A stretch of 64,000 nt of DNA from Planifilum fimeticola (GTDB lineage Bacteria; Bacillota; Bacilli; Thermoactinomycetales; DSM-44946): the NCBI RefSeq assembly GCF_003001905.1, contig NZ_PVNE01000010.1, positions 54,049-118,048 of the forward strand, given 5' to 3'. A model generated the notes under the pieces. It made no database searches. It had not been told where the DNA came from and was given only the letters and a program-made list of their open reading frames with translations. Both the position numbers and the translations under genes were made by a program. Shown here piece after piece: positions 46,660 through 55,307 of the stretch. Positions within the stretch are counted from its first letter, which is position 1. Each line of letters starts with the position of its first letter.

Positions 46660-47271
46660 ATGCGGCGCTGGGTATTGGGAACAATCGCCGCAATTTCCTT
46701 CACCTCGGCGATCACTCTGACCGGATACCTCGGATGGATGTACTGGGAAAATCATCGGCAGGTTGAACGATTCTATGGCAAAACCGCTGAGGCAACCAAT
46801 ACCGTTGAGATATCGGGTTCAGAGGATGAACCGAAAACGGAACCGCGGACCATCACGTGGGAGAAGCGTCCGAAGCGGGGCCAACGGATCGGAACGCTTC
46901 GAATCCCGTCGATTGGATTGAAGGTTCCGATGTGGGCCGGGACGGACCATGCGCAGTTGAGCAAGGGTGTCGGAGTGCATAACCTCGGCATGCCGGGGGA
47001 AGCGGAACTGGTCGGGATTGCCGGACATCGAAATACGGCTTTCCGTCACGCCGGAAAGATCCGGCTGGGAGATCTGATTATTTTGGAGACGGATCGCGGG
47101 CGATTTGTATACCGGGTACGAAGGACCTGGATCGCGGACAAAGATGACCGATCCGTAATCAGGCGGACCGGCGAACCGGTAGTTGTGGGGTACACTTGCT
47201 ATCCTTTCGACTCGCCGAATTCGCCGCAGCAACGTTACATCATTGAAGCAGAGATGTTGGCTGATCAATAA
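46660..47271 (+). CDS. class D-like sortase
   Basis: 203 residues with an N-terminal membrane anchor (about 5-28) and sortase domain: His123 (AGHRNTAF), Cys180 (GYTCYPF) and Arg192 (QQRYII) form the catalytic triad. The IGTLRIPSIGLKVPMW start and NLGMPGEAELVGIAGH are class D/E style. It should anchor the MAKTG protein encoded directly upstream. A terminator follows. Confidence 0.93.
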   Translation: MRRWVLGTIAAISFTSAITLTGYLGWMYWENHRQVERFYGKTAEATNTVEISGSEDEPKTEPRTITWEKRPKRGQRIGTLRIPSIGLKVPMWAGTDHAQLSKGVGVHNLGMPGEAELVGIAGHRNTAFRHAGKIRLGDLIILETDRGRFVYRVRRTWIADKDDRSVIRRTGEPVVVGYTCYPFDSPNSPQQRYIIEAEMLADQ

Positions 47272-47295
47272 AAAATATCCTGCTCCCCGATCGGT

Positions 47296-47326
47296 AAAGG
47301 GATGGAGAAGCTTCATCCCTTTTTTC
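47296..47326 (+). terminator. rho-independent terminator after sortase
   Basis: AAAGGGATG (47296-47304) and CATCCCTTT (47314-47322), with inner AG/CT pairing, then TTTT. Confidence 0.85.
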
Positions 47327-47377
47327 AAATCTTCTTTTGACCGTTCTTTTGATTGAAGGAAAGGAAGGAGGAAAAGA

Positions 47378-47461
47378 ATGCAAAGAATTGGGTTAACGCT
47401 CCATCTGTTTCCATGGAAGAGCCATCCACGTGGCAGAGCAGAAAGCGGAAAGGATGGGTGA
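47378..47461 (+). CDS. 27-residue upstream peptide
   Basis: ATG 47378 has a strong ribosome site (AAGGAGGAAAAGA) and opens MQRIGLTLHLFPWKSHPRGR..., ending at TGA 47459-47461. The stop overlaps the start ATG 47454 of the next gene, which has no usable site of its own, so this peptide may serve to couple translation into the transfer operon. Confidence 0.45.
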   Translation: MQRIGLTLHLFPWKSHPRGRAESGKDG

Positions 47462-47702
47462 GAAAATCTTGTTGCGGGATATCTTTTTCGGGATGCTGAT
47501 GGTCTTTGTGATCTTGGTTGTGGGCAGCATTATTCTGGATCAATTTCCTTCCCTTTTACCGGTTTGGGAGGCGATGCAGGTGCACGGCAAGAACCTGTAT
47601 GACATCTCGCTGGAAGAATTCGGCCCAACCCGGACGGTATTGCTTATCATCGGGATCATTATCTTGATCGGCACAAGCACCGCCGTGGGAAGACGATTTT
47701 AA
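47454..47702 (+). CDS. small two-helix membrane protein of the transfer operon
   Basis: 82 residues with two membrane helices (IFFGMLMVFVILVVGSIIL and TVLLIIGIIILIGTSTAV). It stands first in the Tcp-type block. GTG 47430 is an alternative start. No family recognised; a small conjugation membrane component is likely from context. Confidence 0.65.
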   Translation: MGEKILLRDIFFGMLMVFVILVVGSIILDQFPSLLPVWEAMQVHGKNLYDISLEEFGPTRTVLLIIGIIILIGTSTAVGRRF

Positions 47703-47715
47703 GAGGTGATTCGAA

Positions 47716-48723
47716 CTGGGTACCAAGCAAGGGCTGCTAAGCAAAGAGGAAAAGAAGGAACGCCGACAAAGGAAACGGGAGCAGCGAAAAATGATGATTA
47801 GAAAGTGGCTTCAGCCCCATCCGCCCAAACGTGAAAAACCGCCTCGTCCGCGAGGCTATATCGCCCGTCGTATCGGGGTGGTGATTTTTTGGGTGTCCTA
47901 CGGGTTTATGTTCCTGGTGGTCACAGTTACGGTTACAACTCCTCCCACGGAGGGTATAGACAGGCCGCTGGAGGCGGTCGTTCAACAAGAGGTAAACCCT
48001 GCGACCAAACCGGAAGCGATCGATTTCGCCCGGAATTTTACCGCCCAGTATTTTACGTGGGAGAGGGGGAAAAAGAAGGAGCGGGAGAAACGGTTGAAAT
48101 GGTATTTGGCGGAGGGGCTGGACCCCTACGGGGGATTGGAGATGGAGAACCTGGCCTCTGACAGCCGGTACCTGGGCTCTTCGGTGAAAAGGGTTGAGGA
48201 AAAAGGGGAAAACCGGGCATACATCACCTTGTCGGTCATCTACGAGATCAAAGGCGGGGTGTCCGGAGAAGGAACGGGCAAACAGTATGTAACGATACCG
48301 GTGGAGTACAACGGAACCTCTTATGGTGTCTATGAATTGCCGAAGTTCACCTTCATCGATGAACAGACGACGGTTAAGGCCGAGGAGACGAAGAAGAATC
48401 TGAAACAGGCGGAGAGCGGTACGGCTCAGAACATCCGGCTCTTCCTGGAAACGTTTTTCTCCAGCTACGCCGAAGACCCGAAAGACAAGCTGGCGTATTT
48501 CCTGGAGGACAAAAAACATCTGAACGGTTTAAATCAAGCTATGTGGTTCGTTGAGGTGCGTCGGGCAGACGTGTATGAGGGTGAAGCTAAAAACCAGTAC
48601 GTTGTAGTGTGCGAAGTGGTGTTTCAAGATCCCGTTTCAGGTGCACGGTTCGCAACGAATTATGATCTTGTTGTTGAGCAGAAGGATCAGCGTTATGTTG
48701 TCCGGTCCATGGACAGCGACTAA
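47716..48723 (+). CDS. TcpC-like conjugal transfer protein
   Basis: 335 residues if started at CTG 47716, which lies seven bases after GAGGTG; that gives an N terminus GTKQGLLSKEEKKERRQRKREQ, a basic cytosolic tail before the membrane helix (VVIFWVSYGFMFLVVTVTVTT). The outside part has two NTF2-like halves, as in TcpC/Orf13 proteins (IDFARNFTAQYFTW and IRLFLETFFSSYAEDP). An ATG at 47791 would delete the tail and has no ribosome site. TcpC is a wall-side structural part of the transfer channel. Confidence 0.82.
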   Translation: MGTKQGLLSKEEKKERRQRKREQRKMMIRKWLQPHPPKREKPPRPRGYIARRIGVVIFWVSYGFMFLVVTVTVTTPPTEGIDRPLEAVVQQEVNPATKPEAIDFARNFTAQYFTWERGKKKEREKRLKWYLAEGLDPYGGLEMENLASDSRYLGSSVKRVEEKGENRAYITLSVIYEIKGGVSGEGTGKQYVTIPVEYNGTSYGVYELPKFTFIDEQTTVKAEETKKNLKQAESGTAQNIRLFLETFFSSYAEDPKDKLAYFLEDKKHLNGLNQAMWFVEVRRADVYEGEAKNQYVVVCEVVFQDPVSGARFATNYDLVVEQKDQRYVVRSMDSD

Positions 48724-48742
48724 AAAAAGGGAGGAGACAATC

Positions 48743-48967
48743 GTGACATTGGAAGCCCTTTTCGAGTGGTTCAAGGAGCAGGTTCAGTACGTTCTGTTTT
48801 TCACACTGATCGTCGTACTAATAGTTACCGGGTATCGCCGGGCGTGGATTGCCATGATCGGCTCTCTGATCGGTCTGGCGTTCATCGGAGTGTTCGTGTT
48901 CAACCCCGACGTCATCCGACCCGTCTCGGAGTGGTTGGGTGAGAAACTGAACCTCGGGAAAAGGTGA
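48743..48967 (+). CDS. TcpD-like small membrane protein
   Basis: 74 residues with two hydrophobic segments (VLFFTLIVVLIVTGY and WIAMIGSLIGLAFIGVFVF). Position between TcpC- and TcpE-like genes, size and topology agree with TcpD. GTG 48743 follows GGGAGGAGA. Confidence 0.75.
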   Translation: MTLEALFEWFKEQVQYVLFFTLIVVLIVTGYRRAWIAMIGSLIGLAFIGVFVFNPDVIRPVSEWLGEKLNLGKR

Positions 48968-49374
48968 GAAATGTGGAACGGGTACCTCTTTATGTAATCA
49001 ATCGCTTTCTCAAATTCGAACGGAAGATCTATCAGATATTCGGAAAGAGACTGGGGAGGCCGATTCGTTTGAAATCGGTTCTCTTTTATCTCTTTTTCGG
49101 GTTGTTGGAGCTCCTGCTTTATTTCACACCGATCATCGGTGCGCCCGTCCGGGCGACCCCGGTGGGGATTCTGGTGGTGTTCCCCGGTGTTTTATCGTAT
49201 CTGCTATCCGATATCGGTACCGAAGGCCGAGTACCGCTGGCGTATTTCCGTTCGTTTCTCCTGTATCACTGGCGCCGGCTGAGACGGGTCACTTATTTCC
49301 GAGGTCGGGAGCTGCCCAAACCCGGTTCCTACGGTTTCCGGGGATACTTCACGTACCGGGAATCTTCCCGGTGA
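48964..49374 (+). CDS. TcpE-like conjugation protein
   Basis: 136 residues: basic N terminus, two membrane helices (LFYLFFGLLELLLYFTPIIGAP, VGILVVFPGVLSYLLSD) and an aromatic/basic C terminus (YFRSFLLYHWRRLRRVTYFRG), the TcpE pattern. The start overlaps the stop of the TcpD-like gene. It precedes the VirB4-type ATPase as in Tn916-like systems. Confidence 0.85.
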   Translation: MRNVERVPLYVINRFLKFERKIYQIFGKRLGRPIRLKSVLFYLFFGLLELLLYFTPIIGAPVRATPVGILVVFPGVLSYLLSDIGTEGRVPLAYFRSFLLYHWRRLRRVTYFRGRELPKPGSYGFRGYFTYRESSR

Positions 49375-49459
49375 TCCCGAACGCTGGCATCAGTGCCACA
49401 GCGACTTGTACGGTGGGTGGGAGACGATCGAATTCTGAACGGATCAGGGAGGCAAACTC

Positions 49460-52045
49460 ATGCGAAGCATTCTGGAATTTCCCGTCAAGCATCTGGACGG
49501 GAACCTTGTGTTTGGTCGCGACGGTACTGTATGGGCATACTACGGCATCGAAGGGTTTGGCTATGATTTCCGGGAGGACGAGGAGAAGATGTGGCCGTTT
49601 CAGAATCAACTCTCTTTTCTCCGGAACAACGAACACGATCTTCATTTTCTCGTGGTGCCGAATCCGACAGATGTGACGGAGGTATGTGAGGAGACCATCC
49701 GACGGATCGCGAAGGATCACTACGCGCTCCGGGATTACGGTATCGAGTTTCTGCGGCAGCAGAAACAGGCCGTATCGCAACAGCGGAGTCGAATCGAGTC
49801 CAACGAATACCGTGCTTATCTTGGGATCCAGTTGGACCCGAAAAGAAATCAGTATAGGGAAGGCAACATGGGAACGAATCTGATCAGTTCCCTGCGGGAG
49901 ATGATCGAAGGGTTCAAAACCCCGGTGTACCGGGCGGCGGGATTGGAACCCTACGATATTCCCACAACCGATATTGCCGCCTATCGGGAGCAGGCGGACA
50001 GCCTGCTGGACACAGTCCGCGGGGGTTTTTCCTGTGCCGCGCGGAAACTAACGGCGGTCGAAACGGTCTATCTGATTGAAAAGGTGTTTTCAGTCGCCAA
50101 CAACGATGTGAAGATGCGGGAGTCCTTTTCGGCGGGGATCGAGGTAAAGGGAGAAGATGAGAAAGGGCAGGTCCATCGGGCGATTCGTCCCAATGATGAA
50201 GCCTTTTTCGACCTGCAAAACGCGAATGTCGATGAAGTGGGACCGAAAACCCTGTTGCTGAGTAAGATCATCGACAACGAAGTTCAAAAGACCTATGTAC
50301 AGTACTTGGTTTGTCACGATATGGACGCCGTCAATTACCACCCCGGTTTCGAGTGGCTGTACCACATTCAGTCGGTTCTTCCGTTTCCCGTCAGCATATC
50401 TGTCCGAGCGCACCATCAGACTAACGCGCGGATGCTGAAGCGGTTGAGCGATGTGCGGCTGGAGTTCCAGGATCAGCGGGAGGAAGCGCAGAAAGGAGGA
50501 ACGAACGTCGATTTAAGTGTTTCCGAATCAGAGAGCGGCGCCATTCAGATGGAGAGCTACTTCCGAAGTTCGGGCAAGCCGGGTTATTCCTGTTCGTTCG
50601 TCTTCCGAGTGAACGCTCCGGACGAAGCAACACTGAAGTCCCGGGTGGATCGCTTGAGAAACGAACTCATGAAGTTCGGCATTCGGATCGTTTCCCCCTA
50701 CGGGGAACAGATCAATCTCCTGATGGAGACGATCCCAGGGTCTAAACCGTATAACCAGGATTACAGGATCGAAGTGGAACCCGGTGTCTTGGCTGGGATG
50801 ATGTTCGGTGCGACGACCAACATCGGAGACGGACAGGGATTCTACATCGGATATACGAGGAATCTAAAGCGTCCGGTATTCATCCGACCGGATCTCGCCG
50901 CCAAAGCCTTTGATTCGGTCAAAAACGTGATCGATTCCATTTCGATCATGGTGGCCGGGGCAACGGGAAAAGGCAAGTCCTTTCTCATGAATCTGCTTGT
51001 GTATTTGTCCGTGTTGACCGGTTCGATGGCGCTGGTCATTGATCCGAAGGGAGACCGGAAAAAGTGGGTCAACGGTCTGCCGTTCATTCCGAAGGAGCAT
51101 GTTTCCGTCTGGACGCTGGGATCGAGCGAAGCGGATGCCGGATGTCTGGATCCTTTCCGGACAAGTGTAAATTTGGAGGAAGCAAAAGACATTGCTATGG
51201 ACATACTCGCATATTTGGCGGGTGTTGACATTGAAGATCACCAGTATACAATTTTAAGTGAAGCGATTGAAGCAGCGAGCGAAGAAAAGGACCCCTGCAT
51301 TGGAGCTGTCATCAATTACGTAAGGGATTTATACGATAACAAGCCGGAAAACATGTCCGAAACGCGCCATGAAGAGGTGGAACGGCTTAAATCGACACTG
51401 GAAACGCTGGGACGGAACCAGTTGGCCCGCTTGTTGTTCGGGGAGCCGGGACAGGACTACCGGGTGTTGCGGGTGGAGAAGCCACTTCAGGTGATCATGG
51501 TGCAGAATCTCAACCTGCCGGATGAAAAGGTTAAGCAATACCGGATTTCGCACAAGATTTCGGAAGCGATTCTGATATCTTTGGCAGCCTTCACCAAGCA
51601 GTACATGTTCAACCAAGACCGGCACCGGCACAAGATCATCCTGCAGGACGAGGCGGAAAGCATCGACCGCAGTCCGGTGGGATCGGAGCTGCTGAACTTC
51701 GTCGTTCGGAAGGGCCGCTACTACAACACGACGTTGCTGAAAGGGACGCAGAATGCCTCGGACTACAAAGAAGAGGTCGCGAACATGGGGATGAAGTTCA
51801 GCTTCGGTCTCCGAAAGACGAGCGAAGCAGAAAAGATGCTGGACTATTTCAACCTGCCCCGGACGGAAAACAATGTGGAGACGTTGAAAAACCTGAGACG
51901 CGGTGAGGCTCTGTTCCAGGATATTTACGGACGGTCCGCCGTCATTCGGATCGATCCGGTGTTCAGGGACCTGCTGGATGCTTTCGATTCGTCCACGGCG
52001 ACGAAGGAGGAGCGGGAACGGGAAAAGAAAAACCACGCATCATAG
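49460..52045 (+). CDS. VirB4-type conjugation ATPase (TcpF/ConE-like)
   Basis: 861 residues. Walker A is GATGKGKS (500-507) and Walker B IILQDEAESID; FGRDGTVWAYYGIEGFGYDF at the N terminus and KGDRKKWVNGLPFIPKEHVSVWTLG are standard for ConE/TcpF. It powers the mating channel at the membrane. ATG 49460 follows GGGAGGCAAACTC. The gene is directly followed by membrane channel genes. Confidence 0.93.
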   Translation: MRSILEFPVKHLDGNLVFGRDGTVWAYYGIEGFGYDFREDEEKMWPFQNQLSFLRNNEHDLHFLVVPNPTDVTEVCEETIRRIAKDHYALRDYGIEFLRQQKQAVSQQRSRIESNEYRAYLGIQLDPKRNQYREGNMGTNLISSLREMIEGFKTPVYRAAGLEPYDIPTTDIAAYREQADSLLDTVRGGFSCAARKLTAVETVYLIEKVFSVANNDVKMRESFSAGIEVKGEDEKGQVHRAIRPNDEAFFDLQNANVDEVGPKTLLLSKIIDNEVQKTYVQYLVCHDMDAVNYHPGFEWLYHIQSVLPFPVSISVRAHHQTNARMLKRLSDVRLEFQDQREEAQKGGTNVDLSVSESESGAIQMESYFRSSGKPGYSCSFVFRVNAPDEATLKSRVDRLRNELMKFGIRIVSPYGEQINLLMETIPGSKPYNQDYRIEVEPGVLAGMMFGATTNIGDGQGFYIGYTRNLKRPVFIRPDLAAKAFDSVKNVIDSISIMVAGATGKGKSFLMNLLVYLSVLTGSMALVIDPKGDRKKWVNGLPFIPKEHVSVWTLGSSEADAGCLDPFRTSVNLEEAKDIAMDILAYLAGVDIEDHQYTILSEAIEAASEEKDPCIGAVINYVRDLYDNKPENMSETRHEEVERLKSTLETLGRNQLARLLFGEPGQDYRVLRVEKPLQVIMVQNLNLPDEKVKQYRISHKISEAILISLAAFTKQYMFNQDRHRHKIILQDEAESIDRSPVGSELLNFVVRKGRYYNTTLLKGTQNASDYKEEVANMGMKFSFGLRKTSEAEKMLDYFNLPRTENNVETLKNLRRGEALFQDIYGRSAVIRIDPVFRDLLDAFDSSTATKEEREREKKNHAS

Positions 52046-52057
52046 GAGGAAAGAAGA

Positions 52058-52645
52058 GTGGACCGGATCAGGAGCGTAATAAAAAGATACGGAATCGTCG
52101 TGGCGGTGACAGTCGCGGTGACGGCTGCCGCCACGACATTTTTGTTGACGGTATACGGCGAGGAGGGTGAGGAGAAGGGTTCAGAAGCAGTGACTGAAGC
52201 CGAAAGATTGAAGAGGGAAAAGGATCTTGAGGCGGCGGATCAAATAGTGTATGAGTGGATTGCAGCTAGGGTTGAAGCAGATGATGATAGACAGAGCAAA
52301 GTAATGTTTAAGGAGGAGATAAAGAAAGATATAAAGTACAATATCATTAAACCTGGGAGACATGAATTCCCAGGAGCGGAAGAGAAGATGGGTGAGCGAT
52401 ATTTGATAGAAAGGTATGATAAGTACTACGAAGACGGGAAACTGTTTTATCGCATAAAGTATTACCATCCGAATAATGATAAAACATACGTGGATTATTT
52501 GCTTGTGGAAAAAGAAGACGGGAAATGGAAGGCTACAAATCGTTCTGAAGTAATAATAACATTTTCCCGCTTGTTTCCTGAACGAAAAAATGTTCTAAAA
52601 GCGGAGGAGATTGGTGGGGTAACGGTACACGAGATGAAGGAGTGA
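52058..52645 (+). CDS. single-pass membrane protein with extracytoplasmic domain
   Basis: 195 residues: one N-terminal helix (IVVAVTVAVTAAATTFLLTVY) and a charged outer domain (YYEDGKLFYRIKYYHPNNDKTYVDYLLVEKEDGKWKAT) with an NTF2-like pattern. The middle is more AT-rich than its neighbours. Together with the similar protein at 54675 it probably supports the transfer channel. GTG 52058 follows AGGAGGAAAGAAGA. Confidence 0.7.
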   Translation: MDRIRSVIKRYGIVVAVTVAVTAAATTFLLTVYGEEGEEKGSEAVTEAERLKREKDLEAADQIVYEWIAARVEADDDRQSKVMFKEEIKKDIKYNIIKPGRHEFPGAEEKMGERYLIERYDKYYEDGKLFYRIKYYHPNNDKTYVDYLLVEKEDGKWKATNRSEVIITFSRLFPERKNVLKAEEIGGVTVHEMKE

Positions 52646-52706
52646 CGTTTCAGCCTCTTGAGGTTTCCGGAAATCCGAATAGATTGAGAGGAGGGAATCG
52701 GCCCGA

Positions 52707-52740
52707 CCCTTGTTTCCAGATGGAAACGGGGGTTTTTCTT
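52707..52740 (+). terminator. possible terminator
   Basis: GTTTCC (52712-52717), AGAT, GGAAAC (52722-52727), flanked by CCC/GGG, then TTTTTCTTTT. Weak, probably partial read-through inside the operon. Confidence 0.45.
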
Positions 52741-52752
52741 TTGGCCGAAACT

Positions 52753-54675
52753 ATGAACATTAAACGAATCATCGCGGTTCTGATGCTGGTGGCAGTTTTG
52801 GCTTCCGTTCCGGGAATTACGTTGGCAGAGGGCGAAGATCAACAGCAATTGAGGGACGAACGGGAAAAGGTAGGGAAGGTCGGGATTTTGGACACGTTGT
52901 TCGGATCAGATAACTCCGGTCAGAAGGAGTACTACTATCTGGATTTGGCTGAGAAGGAGGAGGAGGGTGAAGAAAGTTTTTGGATGAAGCTCATTCCGTT
53001 TGGCGGGATCATCTCAGCGGCAGAAAAACAAACGGTTTTTACAGCGTTATACGTAACCACCAACTGGTTCAACAACCTGATCCTCCGCTACAACGAGATG
53101 ATGACCGGCATCATGCTGGCGGTGTGGAATTTCGCCAACGAGTTCGATTTCGTTGATCGGGTGATCGTGCATCTGGACACCATGATGCAGAATCTCACAG
53201 GGATTTCCGGGACGTTGTTCGGCGAGGGAAAGGGCTTATTCAACGCCTTCCTCGGAATCGTCGCCGTTCTGACGGGAGCTTATGCAGCCTTCATGTTCCT
53301 GTGGAAACGGTCGTCATTGGAGTCCCTGGGAACAATCCTTCAGACGGTGACCGCACTGACGCTGGCGCTGCTGCTGTTCAGCAACTACGGTACGTTCCTC
53401 ATGAACGCGAACAAGCTCACGACGGAAGCGAGCGGGCTGATCATGACGGGCTCCGCAGACAAACTGACCGGTAACGACAGGACGAATGAAGAGGTTCTGA
53501 GGGAAACGAACCGGAATATCAAACGGATGTTCATTCATCGTCCGTACCTGTTCATGCAGTACGGAACAGACAATGAAGAAGCGATCGGCAGGGAACGAGT
53601 TAATGAACTACTCAAAATGAAACCAGGGAATGAAAGACAGAAATATGTCAGGGAAATAGAGGTTGAAAAAAGAGGCAACCAACTCATGACCTCTGCGTAT
53701 GTCCTGGAACGGTTCGTATTCAGTTGGTTTTACACCGGGATGAATGCCTTGAACTCGGTCCCGATCTACCTGATGGCACTGCTGCTCATCGTGCTTCAAT
53801 TTTGGTTTTTGGGGATCGCCATGGTGGCTCCGTTTGCTTTTTTGTTTGCGGCACTGCCGGGGCAGTTCGGCGTACTTCGCCGTTACATGGCCCAGTTGTT
53901 CCTTCCGCTTGCATTGAAACTGCTCGTGTCGGCGGGTGCGGTTTTCGTGTTTTTCATCACCTCCCTGCTCTATGCCGAGAGGGGATTCGGTTCCGTCAAC
54001 AGCTATATCGCCGTCGGAGTGGTCCAGTTCATCGTTCTGATGCTGGTCTTTTTCCTACGCAAGCGCATTTACAGCATTTTCTCGGAGGGATCGCGGGAAC
54101 TGAGGATGCTAAGGGCGGAGATGGCTCTTCTTCGGAAATCGATGTTGAGTCCAGTCAAGACCGGGGTGCAGACAGCGACAACGGCGGCGGGCGCGGTAAT
54201 CGGAGCCGTAGCGACTGGTGGAGCTGGCGCATTGGCCGGAGCGGCCACCGGCAGCAAAGTCGGGAAAATGGTCACGGGAGAAGGCGATATGTCCGATGTG
54301 GCTTCCGAGGCGACCCGTCTTTCCCGGCTGAAACTGCCGGATAAGGACGGAAAGAAAGGAAAAGAGGGACAAGAGAAAGGAAAAAAAGAACCGCGGCAGG
54401 AGGATTTGGAAGGAATACCCACTGTGAAGGATCTGAGATCCAAAGAGAATATTGATTCTTTGGTGAAGGATAGTGAGGTGCCGGATCTACCCTCTTTGGA
54501 AGATCTGAAACCGCCGGAAGATTATGAGAAGGCCATACCGGGAAGGGTTAACGATTCTCTTCCCGTGATCGATTCAGATGGGCTGAGTACGGAGCCTGGC
54601 TTGGCTTCGTTGGAGAGTTATCTTCCGGGAAACGTCCTTCGTTGGGAGAACAAGCCGCGAGGGGGAAACCGATAA
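52753..54675 (+). CDS. TrbL/VirB6-like polytopic channel protein
   Basis: 640 residues: signal peptide (IAVLMLVAVLASVPGITLAEG), then several membrane helices (GLFNAFLGIVAVLTGAYAAFMFLW, VTALTLALLLFSNYG, FWFLGIAMVAPFAFLFAALPG, LLVSAGAVFVFFITSLL, VVQFIVLMLVFFL) and a long charged cytosolic tail with AATGSK and KGKEGQEKGKKEPRQED. This is the topology of TcpH/VirB6-type inner-membrane pore subunits. ATG 52753 is chosen to open with the signal peptide. Confidence 0.8.
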   Translation: MNIKRIIAVLMLVAVLASVPGITLAEGEDQQQLRDEREKVGKVGILDTLFGSDNSGQKEYYYLDLAEKEEEGEESFWMKLIPFGGIISAAEKQTVFTALYVTTNWFNNLILRYNEMMTGIMLAVWNFANEFDFVDRVIVHLDTMMQNLTGISGTLFGEGKGLFNAFLGIVAVLTGAYAAFMFLWKRSSLESLGTILQTVTALTLALLLFSNYGTFLMNANKLTTEASGLIMTGSADKLTGNDRTNEEVLRETNRNIKRMFIHRPYLFMQYGTDNEEAIGRERVNELLKMKPGNERQKYVREIEVEKRGNQLMTSAYVLERFVFSWFYTGMNALNSVPIYLMALLLIVLQFWFLGIAMVAPFAFLFAALPGQFGVLRRYMAQLFLPLALKLLVSAGAVFVFFITSLLYAERGFGSVNSYIAVGVVQFIVLMLVFFLRKRIYSIFSEGSRELRMLRAEMALLRKSMLSPVKTGVQTATTAAGAVIGAVATGGAGALAGAATGSKVGKMVTGEGDMSDVASEATRLSRLKLPDKDGKKGKEGQEKGKKEPRQEDLEGIPTVKDLRSKENIDSLVKDSEVPDLPSLEDLKPPEDYEKAIPGRVNDSLPVIDSDGLSTEPGLASLESYLPGNVLRWENKPRGGNR

Positions 54676-55307
54676 TGTTGAGTGATCGGACACGGAGGCT
54701 CGTCGTCAACGCCATGGTCGTCTTGGGGGCTGTGGTGTTTTCTTTGATCCTGGTTCTTGTTGTCTTTGGCGATGAAGAACGGACACTGGAGAAAAGGGAC
54801 CGGGATAACGCAGCTGTTTATAAGTATGGCGGGCGTACGGTCCTTGAAGAAGACAACCGGGAAGAACACGACGGCGGAGTTGTAGGGGAAACCTCCGTCG
54901 ATGATGACGTGAGGAGAAAGACGGAAGAAATCGCTGTGGAGTTTGTCAAGACGTTTCACAACTACGATGGGGATAAGCCGCTTCAGCACATCGAGGCCAG
55001 TAGGAAATGGATGTCCGACGAATTGTACAAAGCGATTACATCCACGTATCCACAGGAAGTGGAGGAAACAACGGTCAACAGACGGTGGAAGCAAGTGAAG
55101 GCATCTTTGCCGTCCGGTCAACCGGACGGCTTTATTGTGTGGGATGTGGAAGTTCTGGGGGAAGTTACGGACAGTCAAGGAAAGGAAAAAGAAAGCGTTG
55201 ATACCTACTTGGTGAAATTGGAAAAGATAGATGGCGAATACAGGGTCACGGACTTTCTCGTCAACCATCCCGTTGAGCGGAACGGGAACGGAGAGATCAT
55301 CTTATGA
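54675..55307 (+). CDS. single-pass membrane protein, NTF2-like outer domain
   Basis: 210 residues: N-terminal helix (AMVVLGAVVFSLILVLVVF), then a charged linker and a domain with AVEFVKTFHNYDGDKPLQHIEASRKWMSDELYKAI and ESVDTYLVKLEKIDGEYRVTDF, the pattern of small VirB8/NTF2-like conjugation proteins. ATG 54675 overlaps the preceding stop by one base. Inferred part of the channel. Confidence 0.7.
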   Translation: MLSDRTRRLVVNAMVVLGAVVFSLILVLVVFGDEERTLEKRDRDNAAVYKYGGRTVLEEDNREEHDGGVVGETSVDDDVRRKTEEIAVEFVKTFHNYDGDKPLQHIEASRKWMSDELYKAITSTYPQEVEETTVNRRWKQVKASLPSGQPDGFIVWDVEVLGEVTDSQGKEKESVDTYLVKLEKIDGEYRVTDFLVNHPVERNGNGEIIL

